From JAHDHW01 sp963793295 (GTDB lineage: Bacteria; Bacteroidota; Bacteroidia; Chitinophagales; Saprospiraceae), in contig CAWBZX010000010.1 in the NCBI GenBank assembly GCA_963793295.1, positions 1 to 64,000 on the forward strand: 64,000 nucleotides of DNA, written 5' to 3'. A model generated the notes under the pieces. That model was not told where the DNA came from, ran no database searches, and worked only from the letters and a program-made list of their open reading frames with translations. Of this stretch, positions 16,738 to 25,274 are shown in pieces. How positions within the stretch are numbered: the stretch's first letter is position 1; every line of letters starts with the position of its first letter. Position numbers and translations under genes: made by a program.

Positions 16738-17439
16738 ATGTTAAGCAAAAAATTTACAATCATTTCAATCTTATTCTTGGTTTCACTTGCCCTTATTGGT
16801 CAAAATACTGCAACGGTAAGTAATACAAAAGCTGCTGCTTTATTACAAATGAGCTTATTTCAAAGTGAATTGACTGATGAATCTCCTGAGTTAAAAAGTT
16901 TTTCAGCTGACATTCAGAACGAAAATGTTATTATCAACTGGAATATGAACAACACAAACAATGTTCTTGGTTTTGAGCTTTTTAAGAGTACTGATGGTTC
17001 AAACTGGGAAATGATTGATTTTGTTGATGGTGAGGAAGCGGTAGATTTTACTTTTAATTATATTGATGAAACGCCTAATTGGGGAATCAATTTTTACCGA
17101 ATCAGATTGATGGATAAGAGTGGGGATTATGGATTTCTAAGAACAACTAAAGTTGTTTTTGAATATACTACAGGAGCTGATATTGGAGAATTCTTTCCTA
17201 ATCCAACAACAAACGGAATGACTAACCTGAACATAAATATACCTGATGGTGGAGAAGCTACCATTTATCTTCACGATAGTATGGGTAAACTGGTAGGGAC
17301 TTACCAAAAAACAATCGAAAGCGGAACAGACACTATTTCTTTCGACCTAACTGATCTTTCTTATGGCATTTTCTACGCAAAAATTAATTTAAACAGAGTG
17401 TCTTACACCAAAAAAATTATGGTGAGAATGTCAAAATAA
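16738..17439 (+). CDS. Secreted protein with T9SS sorting domain
   Basis: 233 residues. A signal peptide covers about residues 1-21 (LVSLALIGQ). The middle has a short FN3-like stretch (VIINWNMNNTNNVLGFELFK), common just before Bacteroidota sorting domains. The C-terminus (from EFFPNPTTNG) is a T9SS type A sorting domain, with GIFYAKI and a final basic strand. The protein is small for a T9SS cargo: almost nothing lies between the signal peptide and the sorting region. Function unknown. Confidence 0.8.
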   Translation: MLSKKFTIISILFLVSLALIGQNTATVSNTKAAALLQMSLFQSELTDESPELKSFSADIQNENVIINWNMNNTNNVLGFELFKSTDGSNWEMIDFVDGEEAVDFTFNYIDETPNWGINFYRIRLMDKSGDYGFLRTTKVVFEYTTGADIGEFFPNPTTNGMTNLNINIPDGGEATIYLHDSMGKLVGTYQKTIESGTDTISFDLTDLSYGIFYAKINLNRVSYTKKIMVRMSK

Positions 17440-17490
17440 AAATATAAAAGAACTATTGTTGTTGATTATTCTTAATTGGTTTTTTAGAAA

Positions 17491-17533
17491 GGATTTTGCT
17501 CATCAGATTGAGTGAAATCCTTTTTCTTTTTAT
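17491..17533 (+). terminator. Intrinsic terminator
   Basis: A 12-bp stem with two G-T pairs (17491-17502 with 17509-17520), a 6-base loop and then a T-rich tract. It lies 51 bases after the T9SS protein stop codon. Confidence 0.85.
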
Positions 17534-17580
17534 CCCTTTTTATCTTACCCACTAGTGGCTAATTTCCAGATGAATTTGTT

Positions 17581-17588
17581 TATTTTTG
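17581..17588 (+). promoter_or_regulatory. Candidate -7 promoter element of the ccm operon
   Basis: TATTTTTG matches TAnnTTTG exactly. It ends only 8 bases before the proposed ccmB ATG, so transcripts would have almost no leader. It also makes the longer frame beginning at 17555 unlikely to be the true start. No TTG is present at 19 bases upstream. Confidence 0.45.
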
Positions 17589-17596
17589 CGAATCAA

Positions 17597-18256
17597 ATGA
17601 TGATTGTTAACGAAATAGCATTTTTACTTCGAAAGGAGATTTTGTTGGAATGGCGCCAAAAGTATGCGATCAGTGGGATTCTACTTTATGTGTTATCTAC
17701 CGTGTTTGTTGTTTACACTTCTTTTAAAAAGGTTGATCCGAATGCCTGGAATGCCCTTTTTTGGATAATTATTCTTTTTGCATCTGTTAATGCAATTGCA
17801 AAAAGCTTCGTTCAGGAAAATAGTAATCGGCAACTTTATTATTATACATTAGCGAATCCGACTGCAATTATTTTGTCAAAGGTCATATACAATTCAGGAC
17901 TTTTACTCTTTTTATCTTTATTATCCTTTGCCGTTTTTAGCCTTGTTGCTGGTAACCCTGTGAAAGATAATTTTCAATTTTTTATTGCATTGTTCTTAGG
18001 AAGTATTGGCTTTTCGATAACTTTCACTTTTATTTCGGCGATTTCAGCAAAGGCAAATAATAGCGCAACTTTGATGGCTATTTTGAGCTTTCCGATTATT
18101 ATTCCGATTATACTTACATTGATTAAATTATCAGCAAACGCATTGCGTTTGATGCAGGATACGGCAGTTTGGAAAGATATAGCCACATTGCTGGCAATAG
18201 ACTTGATATTAATTTCAATGACCTTTTTTCTTTTTCCTTTTTTATGGAGAGATTAG
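17597..18256 (+). CDS. ccmB: Heme exporter membrane protein CcmB
   Basis: About 219 residues from the preferred start (two adjacent ATGs at 17597 and 17600). It begins MMIVNEIAFLLRKEILLEWR, typical of CcmB, where a cytoplasmic amphipathic start precedes six membrane segments. CcmB is the permease of the CcmAB complex, which drives holo-CcmE release in System I cytochrome c maturation. CcmC- and CcmD-like genes follow, while the ATPase CcmA is not in the window. The frame extends upstream to 17555, but the added residues precede the likely promoter. Confidence 0.85.
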   Translation: MMIVNEIAFLLRKEILLEWRQKYAISGILLYVLSTVFVVYTSFKKVDPNAWNALFWIIILFASVNAIAKSFVQENSNRQLYYYTLANPTAIILSKVIYNSGLLLFLSLLSFAVFSLVAGNPVKDNFQFFIALFLGSIGFSITFTFISAISAKANNSATLMAILSFPIIIPIILTLIKLSANALRLMQDTAVWKDIATLLAIDLILISMTFFLFPFLWRD

Positions 18257-18346
18257 AAAAAAAACAATCATTCGATTCAGTTATAATTTTAATAGAAATA
18301 ATCAACTTTGTGTTTTAATCACATAACTATATAATTTTTTATTGCA

Positions 18347-19399
18347 ATGAGAAAAAACTGGTGGAAAGCTTTAGGAGTTGTGATATTATTATACACTTAT
18401 ACGGCAGGCATGCTTATTCCTTTGAAACCAGGCATCCTGAATGTCCAGCCCACAAATCTGGAAGCAGGAAAAAAAGTTACATTGGCAGTGACAGGTTATA
18501 ATACTTATTTTTCAAAAGCAAAAGGAGAATCAAGATCCTGGATAAAACTGGATAGCGAATATGCCATTCAAGCGGATAATATCGAGGTGGAAAGTGATAC
18601 TAAAATCAAAATATCTTTCTCACTTCCACCAAACTTACCAACTGAAGATAAACTTTCTGATGCCTCTCTAGTCATTGATAATGATATCGATGGAGCCATC
18701 GTTTTGCCTTCTAAATTAATAATCAAACAAACAACAAATATTGGTGCTTCCGAAGCGGGATGGAATAGTTCACCCATTTCCAATCTAAATCGCAAATCAG
18801 GAATCAATTTTCCATTTAGAAGCATTCTTTATGAAACGATCCGGAATACATACTTCCATGTTTGTTTGTGGTTTGCAATGATCATTTTACTAATAGCTTC
18901 CGTGGTTCACAGTTATAGGTATTTAAGAAATTTTCGTATGGAAGATGATCAAAAATCGATGTCGTTTACCATGGTTGGAACGTTATTCGGCATCTTGGGA
19001 ATTATAACCGGATCGATATGGGCGAAAGATACCTGGGGAACTTATTGGACCTGGGAGGAAGTCAAACTGAATATGACAGCGATTGCGCTATTAATTTATC
19101 TGGCATATTTTGTCTTAAGAAGTAGTTTTGATGATTATGAAAAAAGAGCCCGAATTGCTGCTGTTTACAATATTTTTGCATTTGCAGCGCTGATTCCTTT
19201 GATTTTTGTTATTCCTCGATTGACTGATAGTTTACATCCCGGTAACGGAGGAAACCCTGCTATGGGTGGAGAAGATCTGGATAACACGATGAGAATGGTT
19301 TTTTATCCGGCAATAATTGGCTGGACATTAATGGGTGTTTGGATTTCGCAGATTGTGTTTCGTGTTTTTCGTTTAAAAGAAAAAATAATGGAGTCTTAA
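18347..19399 (+). CDS. ccmC: Cytochrome c biogenesis protein CcmC-like heme handling protein
   Basis: 350 residues, longer than a typical CcmC of about 250. An N-terminal membrane segment is followed by about 130 residues of an exported, beta-rich domain. The CcmC core then begins around residue 165 with six predicted segments. The tryptophan-rich heme-binding motif is present as WGTYWTWEEVK, with flanking His residues at Y-x-HVCLWF and DSLHPG. CcmC loads heme onto CcmE. The extra N-terminal domain is unusual for the proteobacterial protein. It lies between ccmB and a CcmD-like gene. Confidence 0.87.
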   Translation: MRKNWWKALGVVILLYTYTAGMLIPLKPGILNVQPTNLEAGKKVTLAVTGYNTYFSKAKGESRSWIKLDSEYAIQADNIEVESDTKIKISFSLPPNLPTEDKLSDASLVIDNDIDGAIVLPSKLIIKQTTNIGASEAGWNSSPISNLNRKSGINFPFRSILYETIRNTYFHVCLWFAMIILLIASVVHSYRYLRNFRMEDDQKSMSFTMVGTLFGILGIITGSIWAKDTWGTYWTWEEVKLNMTAIALLIYLAYFVLRSSFDDYEKRARIAAVYNIFAFAALIPLIFVIPRLTDSLHPGNGGNPAMGGEDLDNTMRMVFYPAIIGWTLMGVWISQIVFRVFRLKEKIMES

Positions 19400-19504
19400 T
19401 GATTTTTTAATGACAAAAATCATTTGGCAATTTTAACCCAACACATGATAAAAAATTTGCTTTAATAAAAAAAATAAGCGAGTTTTGCTCGCAATTTAAA
19501 AGAG

Positions 19505-19717
19505 ATGATAAAAGCGAAATTATTTTTACTTTTTTTATTGCCTTTCCTTTCCTCTGATTTGCTGGCGCAATCGGAAAATCCAGATTTTGTGCGCTCAATT
19601 GGAAAAATTTATGTGGTCGTTGCAGTCATTTTGGCAATATTCATTGGAATAGTCGTCTTTTTAATTTACCTCGATCGTAAACTAACCAAATTAGAAAATC
19701 AAATAAATAATAAATGA
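19505..19717 (+). CDS. ccmD: CcmD-family small membrane protein
   Basis: 70 residues. An N-terminal hydrophobic stretch resembles a signal peptide (LFLLFLLPFLSSDLLAQ). A second segment, IYVVVAVILAIFIGIVVFLIY, is followed by a charged tail (LDRKLTKLENQ) as in CcmD, which holds CcmC and CcmE together. The assignment rests on size, topology and position after ccmC. Its stop overlaps the start of the glutamate dehydrogenase gene by four bases. Confidence 0.75.
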   Translation: MIKAKLFLLFLLPFLSSDLLAQSENPDFVRSIGKIYVVVAVILAIFIGIVVFLIYLDRKLTKLENQINNK

Positions 19718-21135
19718 GTAATGCAAACAACGGCGGGTTTTTAGCAACTGTCAATAAAAATTTTGACAAAGCTTCCCACCACACTGGATTACCGAAAGGT
19801 TTGTTGGAACAAATCAGAGTATGTAATTCGGTCTACCAAATGCAATTTCCGGTGAAAATTGGTAATGAATACCAGGTTATTGAAGCCTATCGTGTTCAAC
19901 ATAGCCATCACCGCCTTCCAACAAAAGGAGGTATTCGTTACAGTTCCAAAGTTACCCAGGAAGAAGTTATGGCACTTGCAAGTTTGATGACTTACAAATG
20001 TGCGATTGTCGACGTACCTTTTGGTGGAGCAAAAGGAGGTGTGAAAATCTCTCCACGAAATTATACTACTGCCCAGTTACAAAAAATAACAAGACGTTAT
20101 ACTACAGAATTGATTCGTAAGAATTTTATTGGGCCTGGGATCGATGTACCTGCTCCTGATTATGGAACTGGATCTCGTGAAATGGCATGGATTCTTGACA
20201 CCTATTCCACTTTTAAAGGTGGAGAAATAGATGCTGCAGGTTGTGTAACCGGAAAACCTGTTCATCAAAGCGGTATTCAGGGACGGACAGAAGCAACCGG
20301 ACGTGGCGTTTTTTACGCTTTGAGAGAAGCTGTGTCTAACAAAGAGGATATGAAAAAGTTAGGCTTAGAGACAGGTCTTGAAGGGAAAACTATGGCGATT
20401 CAAGGGTTGGGAAATGTAGGCTACCACACTGGAATTATTTCGCAGGTGGAAGGTGGCGTAAAAATCGTTTGTGTTGCTGAATATGAAGGAGCAATTTACA
20501 ACAAAGATGGAATGGATATTAAACAATTATTGAAGTTTCGAAAAGAAACAGGCTCAATTGTTGGATTTCCTGGAAGCAAAGAATTGAAATCAAGGAAAGA
20601 TGTTTTGGAGTTAGAATGTGATATATTGGTGCCTGCGGCTTTGGAAAATCAGATCACTGTGAAAAATGCTCCAAAGGTAAAAGCGAAAATAATCGCTGAA
20701 GCTGCAAATGGACCAGTAACAGCTGATGCTGAAGAAATCCTTCTTAAAAAAGGCATCATGGTCATTCCCGACATGTATATTAATGCTGGTGGTGTGACGG
20801 TCTCATACTTTGAATGGTTAAAAAACTTGTCTCATATGCGTTTTGGTCGAATGGAAAAACGTTTCAACCAAAATACATACAACAACTTGGTAAGCCTTGT
20901 GGAAAGAGAAACGGGAAGAAATATTACTTTGAGAGAGAAAGAAGTTTTAACCAAAGGTGCCGATGAGATTGATTTAGTTCGTTCTGGATTAGAGGAAACG
21001 ATGATTACCTCTTATAATCAGATTCGAGGAGTAATGAAAAGGAAAAAAGGTGTTGATAATCTTCGTACTGCAGCATTTATTAGTGCACTTACTAAAGTGA
21101 GTAGTGATTATTTAGCTTTAGGTATTTTTCCATAA
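19714..21135 (+). CDS. gdhA: Glutamate dehydrogenase (Glu/Leu/Phe/Val family)
   Basis: 473 residues. Conserved elements in order: LPTKGGIRYSSKV (substrate lysine), VDVPFGGAKGGV (catalytic lysine), GPGIDVPAPDYGT, and the nucleotide-binding AIQGLGNVGYHTG near residue 230. It interconverts glutamate and 2-oxoglutarate with NAD(P)H, linking nitrogen and carbon metabolism. The ATG overlaps the ccmD stop (ATGA), so it is part of the ccm transcript and probably translationally coupled. An Lrp-type regulator gene follows from its own promoter. Confidence 0.93.
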   Translation: MSNANNGGFLATVNKNFDKASHHTGLPKGLLEQIRVCNSVYQMQFPVKIGNEYQVIEAYRVQHSHHRLPTKGGIRYSSKVTQEEVMALASLMTYKCAIVDVPFGGAKGGVKISPRNYTTAQLQKITRRYTTELIRKNFIGPGIDVPAPDYGTGSREMAWILDTYSTFKGGEIDAAGCVTGKPVHQSGIQGRTEATGRGVFYALREAVSNKEDMKKLGLETGLEGKTMAIQGLGNVGYHTGIISQVEGGVKIVCVAEYEGAIYNKDGMDIKQLLKFRKETGSIVGFPGSKELKSRKDVLELECDILVPAALENQITVKNAPKVKAKIIAEAANGPVTADAEEILLKKGIMVIPDMYINAGGVTVSYFEWLKNLSHMRFGRMEKRFNQNTYNNLVSLVERETGRNITLREKEVLTKGADEIDLVRSGLEETMITSYNQIRGVMKRKKGVDNLRTAAFISALTKVSSDYLALGIFP

Positions 21136-21162
21136 AGCGCGTTTGTATTACGAATTAAAAAA

Positions 21163-21201
21163 AGTGGTAAATCGATTAATTTTTGATTTACCGCTTTTTT
21201 T
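21163..21201 (+). terminator. Intrinsic terminator after gdhA
   Basis: An 11-bp stem with one G-T pair (21163-21173 with 21185-21195), an 11-base loop and a run of seven T. It separates the ccm-gdhA operon from the Lrp gene. Confidence 0.88.
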
Positions 21202-21289
21202 CTCGATTCGGTATTTGCGAAATTTTATTGAACTTTCTTTCGGTAAAATCTTTTAATATAAAATTAACAAAGGTTTTTTGTCGTTTTCT

Positions 21290-21319
21290 TTGCTATTTAT
21301 TTTTTTGTAGATATATTTG
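21290..21319 (+). promoter_or_regulatory. Promoter of the Lrp/AsnC gene
   Basis: TTG (21290-21292), exactly 19 bases, then TATATTTG (21312-21319). Both boxes and the spacing match the Bacteroidota housekeeping consensus in full. The start codon is 49 bases downstream. Confidence 0.8.
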
Positions 21320-21368
21320 CGCCTTGTTCGTGAAATTTAAATTTTTAATAAGTTAAACTCCCTATCTG

Positions 21369-21842
21369 ATGACTGAAAAGCTTGATAAAATAGATTTAAA
21401 AATTCTCAAAATTCTTCAGGAGAATAGCAAGATTACAAATCTTGATCTGTCAAAAAAAATTGGACTTTCTCCGGCTCCGACTCTGGAACGAGTGAAAAAA
21501 TTGGAGCTATCTGGAATTATCGAAAGTTACCATGCGCAAGTCAATCCTCAAACGATAGGACTTAGCGTCAAAACTTTTGCTTTGGTTTCTTTAGCCTGGC
21601 AAAAAGAAAATGCTTTAAATCATTTTCTGGAAAAAATCAAACTAATTGAAGAAATCACGGAGTGTTATATTATAACAGGCGAAGCTGATTTTTTAATTAA
21701 AATCGTTTGTAAAGACATTCCAACTTACGAAAAATTACTGTTCAAAACGCTTACACAAATTGAAGAAATTGAGCGATTGAAAACATTGATGACCTTATCA
21801 ACGGTTAAAGATTCTAAATTGCTTCCTTATAAATACGAATAA
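21369..21842 (+). CDS. Lrp/AsnC family transcriptional regulator
   Basis: 157 residues. The N-terminal AsnC-type helix-turn-helix covers about 5-55 (LDKIDLKILKILQENSKIT, LSKKIGLSPAPTLERVKKLE). The C-terminal RAM domain (about 65-145) includes the conserved GEADFLIKI and binds amino acids. Such proteins form octamers that sense amino-acid supply. The position just after gdhA suggests control of nitrogen or amino-acid genes, but the target is not shown. Confidence 0.9.
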   Translation: MTEKLDKIDLKILKILQENSKITNLDLSKKIGLSPAPTLERVKKLELSGIIESYHAQVNPQTIGLSVKTFALVSLAWQKENALNHFLEKIKLIEEITECYIITGEADFLIKIVCKDIPTYEKLLFKTLTQIEEIERLKTLMTLSTVKDSKLLPYKYE

Positions 21843-21864
21843 GCTTTTTAAAATATAGTTTAGT

Positions 21865-21907
21865 ACAGAAACCGCTGCCGATAATTTTCAACAGCGGTTT
21901 CTGTTTT
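21865..21907. terminator. Intrinsic terminator after the Lrp gene
   Basis: Perfect 13-bp stem ACAGAAACCGCTG (21865-21877) / CAGCGGTTTCTGT (21892-21904) with a 14-base loop, then TTTT. It ends the Lrp transcript 16 bases before the next start codon. Confidence 0.85.
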
Positions 21908-21922
21908 ATATTAAAATGTACA

Positions 21923-22726
21923 ATGAAAAAAAAGAAAAAAACACTTCTTTGGAAGATTGATAATGCAGAGAAGGTAAAACCAAGCTATGTTTTCGGAACT
22001 ATGCATGTAAGAGACCAACGTGCTTTTAAATATAAAGAATTAGTTGAAAGTAAAATTTTGGAATGCGATTCTTTTGCTGCTGAAATAAATCTGGAAGAAA
22101 TAGATCAATTGTTTGTGGCGGATTCAATGGACTTGCCTGAAAACCAAACACTTAGTACTATTCTGAAACCCAAAGTCTATACAAAAATCGACAAAATATT
22201 TAGCAAACTTGTCGGTGTTCCTCTCATACATTTTGATAAAAGCCAACCTCTTTTAATTTCAAATATTATTACGGAACGGTTGCTCTCTTCCGATATGCCT
22301 CTTTCTTTAGATGCCACCTTACATCAATTTGCCATACAAAATGAAAAAATAACACTTGGCATAGAAAGCTTTGAAGAACAAATTGAGATTTTAAGTAAAA
22401 TACCGCTTGATTTTCAAACCAAATCTTTGATTTGGATGGCGAAAAATTTTCAGAAGTTTCGAAAACAGCTAATGAAGATGACCGCTGATTATGAAACTGC
22501 TGATATTCAAAAATTATATAAATCGGCGAAGAAAAATGCGAAAAGCCTACGTAAAATTTTACTTTTTGATAGAAACCTTATCATGGCAAAGCGTATCGGA
22601 GTGATGGCAAAAGAGCAAAGTATTTTTGTAGCTATAGGTGCCGGTCACCTTGGAGGCCAGAAGGGGGTGCTCCGATTATTGAAAAAGGAAGGGTTTAAAA
22701 TAAGTCCTGTTATTTTAAAGAATTAA
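21923..22726 (+). CDS. TraB/GumN family protein
   Basis: 267 residues, with the family landmarks: FGTMHVRD at the N-terminus (the GxxH motif), a central RN pair (DRNLIMAKRI) and GAGHLGGQKGVLRLLKKEG near the C-terminus. TraB/GumN proteins share a fold with Tiki-like metalloproteases, so proteolytic activity is possible. No signal peptide is seen, unlike many homologues. The specific role is unknown. Confidence 0.85.
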   Translation: MKKKKKTLLWKIDNAEKVKPSYVFGTMHVRDQRAFKYKELVESKILECDSFAAEINLEEIDQLFVADSMDLPENQTLSTILKPKVYTKIDKIFSKLVGVPLIHFDKSQPLLISNIITERLLSSDMPLSLDATLHQFAIQNEKITLGIESFEEQIEILSKIPLDFQTKSLIWMAKNFQKFRKQLMKMTADYETADIQKLYKSAKKNAKSLRKILLFDRNLIMAKRIGVMAKEQSIFVAIGAGHLGGQKGVLRLLKKEGFKISPVILKN

Positions 22727-22867
22727 TTATTAAACCTCAGGGTTCCAACTTATTAAGCAAAATGTTTTTTATTAAAATAAGGCAATAAAAGTAGGATTTG
22801 AAATAACAAATTTCGTTTAAAAGTGTTCTCTTGTAGTAATATTTTAAACCGGGAATATATCAAGTCT

Positions 22868-25237
22868 ATGAGCCTATTTTTTCGACTTTTTTTAATATTG
22901 ACTTTCTTTGCTTTCACTAATTTTTGCTTTGCACAGGATAACTTCACTGTAAGCGGATATGTAAAAGACGATGCATCGGGAGAAACACTTATTGCTGCCA
23001 ATATCATCAACAAGGCTAATCCAAAACAAGGTGTAACAACTAATCTTTATGGATTTTATTCCCTCACTTTACCAAAAGGAGAATACACGCTAGTTTTTTC
23101 CTATCTGGGATATGCCAACAAAGAAATTGATGTAAATCTAACGGACAACCAAAGGATTAATGTTGATTTAGTTGAGGGGGTTGCGATCGAAGAAGTAATA
23201 GTAACTGGAGAGCGAAAGGATAAAAATGTTAATAGCACTGAAATGGGAACCGTCGAACTTCCTATGGAAGACATAAAAAAACTGCCTGCTATATTTGGGG
23301 AGGTTGATATATTGAAAACGCTGCAATTACTACCGGGTGTTTCTTCAGCGGGAGAGGGGAGTGCTGGTTTTTACGTACGGGGAGGAGGGCCTGATCAAAA
23401 TTTAGTGTTATTGGACGAAGCGGTGGTTTATAATAGTGGCCATCTTTTCGGATTCTTTTCTGTTTTTAATTCCGATGCGATTAAAAATACTTCTTTGATA
23501 AAAGGAGGTATGCCAGCTTATTACGGTGGCAGAGTTTCCTCTGTAGTCGATATTCAAATGAAGGAGGGCAACAATAAAAGCTATGCTGTTGAGGGAGGAA
23601 TAGGATTGATTGCTTCAAGATTAACCATTGAAGGGCCAATAAAAAAAGAAAAGAGTTCTTTTATGATTTCAGGGCGGCGGACTTATGCTTTTGATTTGGC
23701 TCAACCAGCTTTGAAAGGAACTGATTTTGAGGGTACGAATTATTATTTTTATGACCTCAATGCTAAAGTGAATTACATTTTTTCTGATAAGGATCGACTA
23801 TACATCAGTGCCTATTTTGGAAGAGATGTTTTAAATTATACTTCAATTGAACGCGACTTTGATTTTCGGATGCCTTACGGAAATACCACTGCTACAGTAC
23901 GTTGGAACCATCTTTATAGCGACAAATTATTTATGAATGTTTCTGCAATTTATAATGATTACGATTTTTCTTTTGATGGCAGGCAAAGCGATTTTTCATT
24001 CAGTTTGTTTTCAGGAGTCAGAGATTATAACGCAAAAATAGATTTTGATTTTTCACCAAATGTGAAGCATTATATAAAATTTGGTGTCAATTACAATTAT
24101 CATAAATTAACCCCTAATATCGCCAGAGCTACTGCTGGCGATGTTGATTTTAAAACGGATCTGGAATCTAAATTTGCTCATGAAGCTGCGATTTATATTC
24201 AGGATGATTACAAAATCTCCAATCGGTTAACCATCAACTTTGGTTTGCGTGCCTCCATTTTTACACAAGTTGGGCCCTACACTTCTCCCTTGACTGGAAA
24301 AGAATTTAAAAATCTGGAACCAGTCAAAACGTATTATGGTCTCGAACCTCGATTTAGTAGTAAATTTAATATCGATGCGGAAAGTTCTATCAAAGTAGGC
24401 GTCACGGTAAATAATCAATATCTTCATTTGGTTAGTAATTCCACAAGTACGCTTCCTACTGATGTTTGGGTTCCAAGTACGGAGTTAGTCAAACCGCAAA
24501 AAGGTATACAATATGCAATCGGTTACTTTCGAAATTTCATGAATAATCAGTTTGAGACCTCGGTTGAAATCTATTATAAAGATTTAATAAACCAGATTGA
24601 TTATGGTGAAAATTATGTGAATGACATTGCAGCTGATGTTGAAAACGAATTTGTTTTTGGGTCCGGAAGGTCTTATGGTCTTGAACTTTTTTTGAAAAAA
24701 CAAAAAGGAGATTTCGGTGGTTGGATTGGTTACACGTTCTCCAGAACGGATCGGATCTTTGACGAAATAAATGATGGTAATCGCTTTCCTGCAAAATTTG
24801 ACCGAACCCATGATTTATCCGTTGTATTAAATTATAAAATTAGTCCTTTTGTCGAGATTGCAAGCGTATTTGTTTTTGGTACAGGGAACACTTTTACGCC
24901 TTTGAAGAGTATTTATTTTATTGAAAATAATTTGAATGTAGAATACGGAAACCGTAACTCTGCCCGGATTGATCCCTATCATCGATTGGATTTTTCGGCT
25001 ACGATCACTCCTCGTCCTTTCAGCAAAAAAAGGTTTACTTCAACATGGGTCATTTCAGTTTATAATATTTATAATCGCAAGAACCCATTTTTCATTTATT
25101 ATGATACCGAAACCAATAGTGAAACCCTAACGGCAAAAGCCACCGCGTATAAAGTATCCCTTTTTCCAATAATTCCATCAATTACCTGGAATTTCAAGTG
25201 GAAACAAAAAGTGAAGCCGGAGATTAAAGATTTTTAA
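22868..25237 (+). CDS. TonB-dependent outer-membrane receptor with carboxypeptidase-regulatory-like domain
   Basis: About 789 residues from the ATG at 22868; the frame extends upstream to a GTG at 22823, but the signal peptide starts at 22868 (MSLFFRLFLILTFFAFTNFCFAQ). An exported CarboxypepD_reg-like domain (FTVSGYVKDDASGETLIAANI) is followed by a TonB plug domain with the GFYVRGGGPDQNLVLLDEA motif, then a long beta-barrel to the C-terminus. It would import a ligand using TonB energy. The ligand is unknown. The DUF4249 lipoprotein encoded next is a frequent partner of such receptors. Confidence 0.9.
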   Translation: MSLFFRLFLILTFFAFTNFCFAQDNFTVSGYVKDDASGETLIAANIINKANPKQGVTTNLYGFYSLTLPKGEYTLVFSYLGYANKEIDVNLTDNQRINVDLVEGVAIEEVIVTGERKDKNVNSTEMGTVELPMEDIKKLPAIFGEVDILKTLQLLPGVSSAGEGSAGFYVRGGGPDQNLVLLDEAVVYNSGHLFGFFSVFNSDAIKNTSLIKGGMPAYYGGRVSSVVDIQMKEGNNKSYAVEGGIGLIASRLTIEGPIKKEKSSFMISGRRTYAFDLAQPALKGTDFEGTNYYFYDLNAKVNYIFSDKDRLYISAYFGRDVLNYTSIERDFDFRMPYGNTTATVRWNHLYSDKLFMNVSAIYNDYDFSFDGRQSDFSFSLFSGVRDYNAKIDFDFSPNVKHYIKFGVNYNYHKLTPNIARATAGDVDFKTDLESKFAHEAAIYIQDDYKISNRLTINFGLRASIFTQVGPYTSPLTGKEFKNLEPVKTYYGLEPRFSSKFNIDAESSIKVGVTVNNQYLHLVSNSTSTLPTDVWVPSTELVKPQKGIQYAIGYFRNFMNNQFETSVEIYYKDLINQIDYGENYVNDIAADVENEFVFGSGRSYGLELFLKKQKGDFGGWIGYTFSRTDRIFDEINDGNRFPAKFDRTHDLSVVLNYKISPFVEIASVFVFGTGNTFTPLKSIYFIENNLNVEYGNRNSARIDPYHRLDFSATITPRPFSKKRFTSTWVISVYNIYNRKNPFFIYYDTETNSETLTAKATAYKVSLFPIIPSITWNFKWKQKVKPEIKDF

Positions 25238-25274
25238 ATCCTATTGAAAATTGAATCATTGAAAATTAAATGTT

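Noticed and set aside
16572..16823. An 83-codon frame before the T9SS protein
   Set aside because: It overlaps the start of the T9SS protein gene in another frame, is dominated by Lys, Asn and Phe as expected from AT-rich noncoding DNA, and shows no domain or signal peptide.
17555..17596. Upstream start of ccmB at 17555
   Set aside because: It lies before the likely -7 box (17581-17588), and the CcmB family begins near the MIVNEIAFLL segment.
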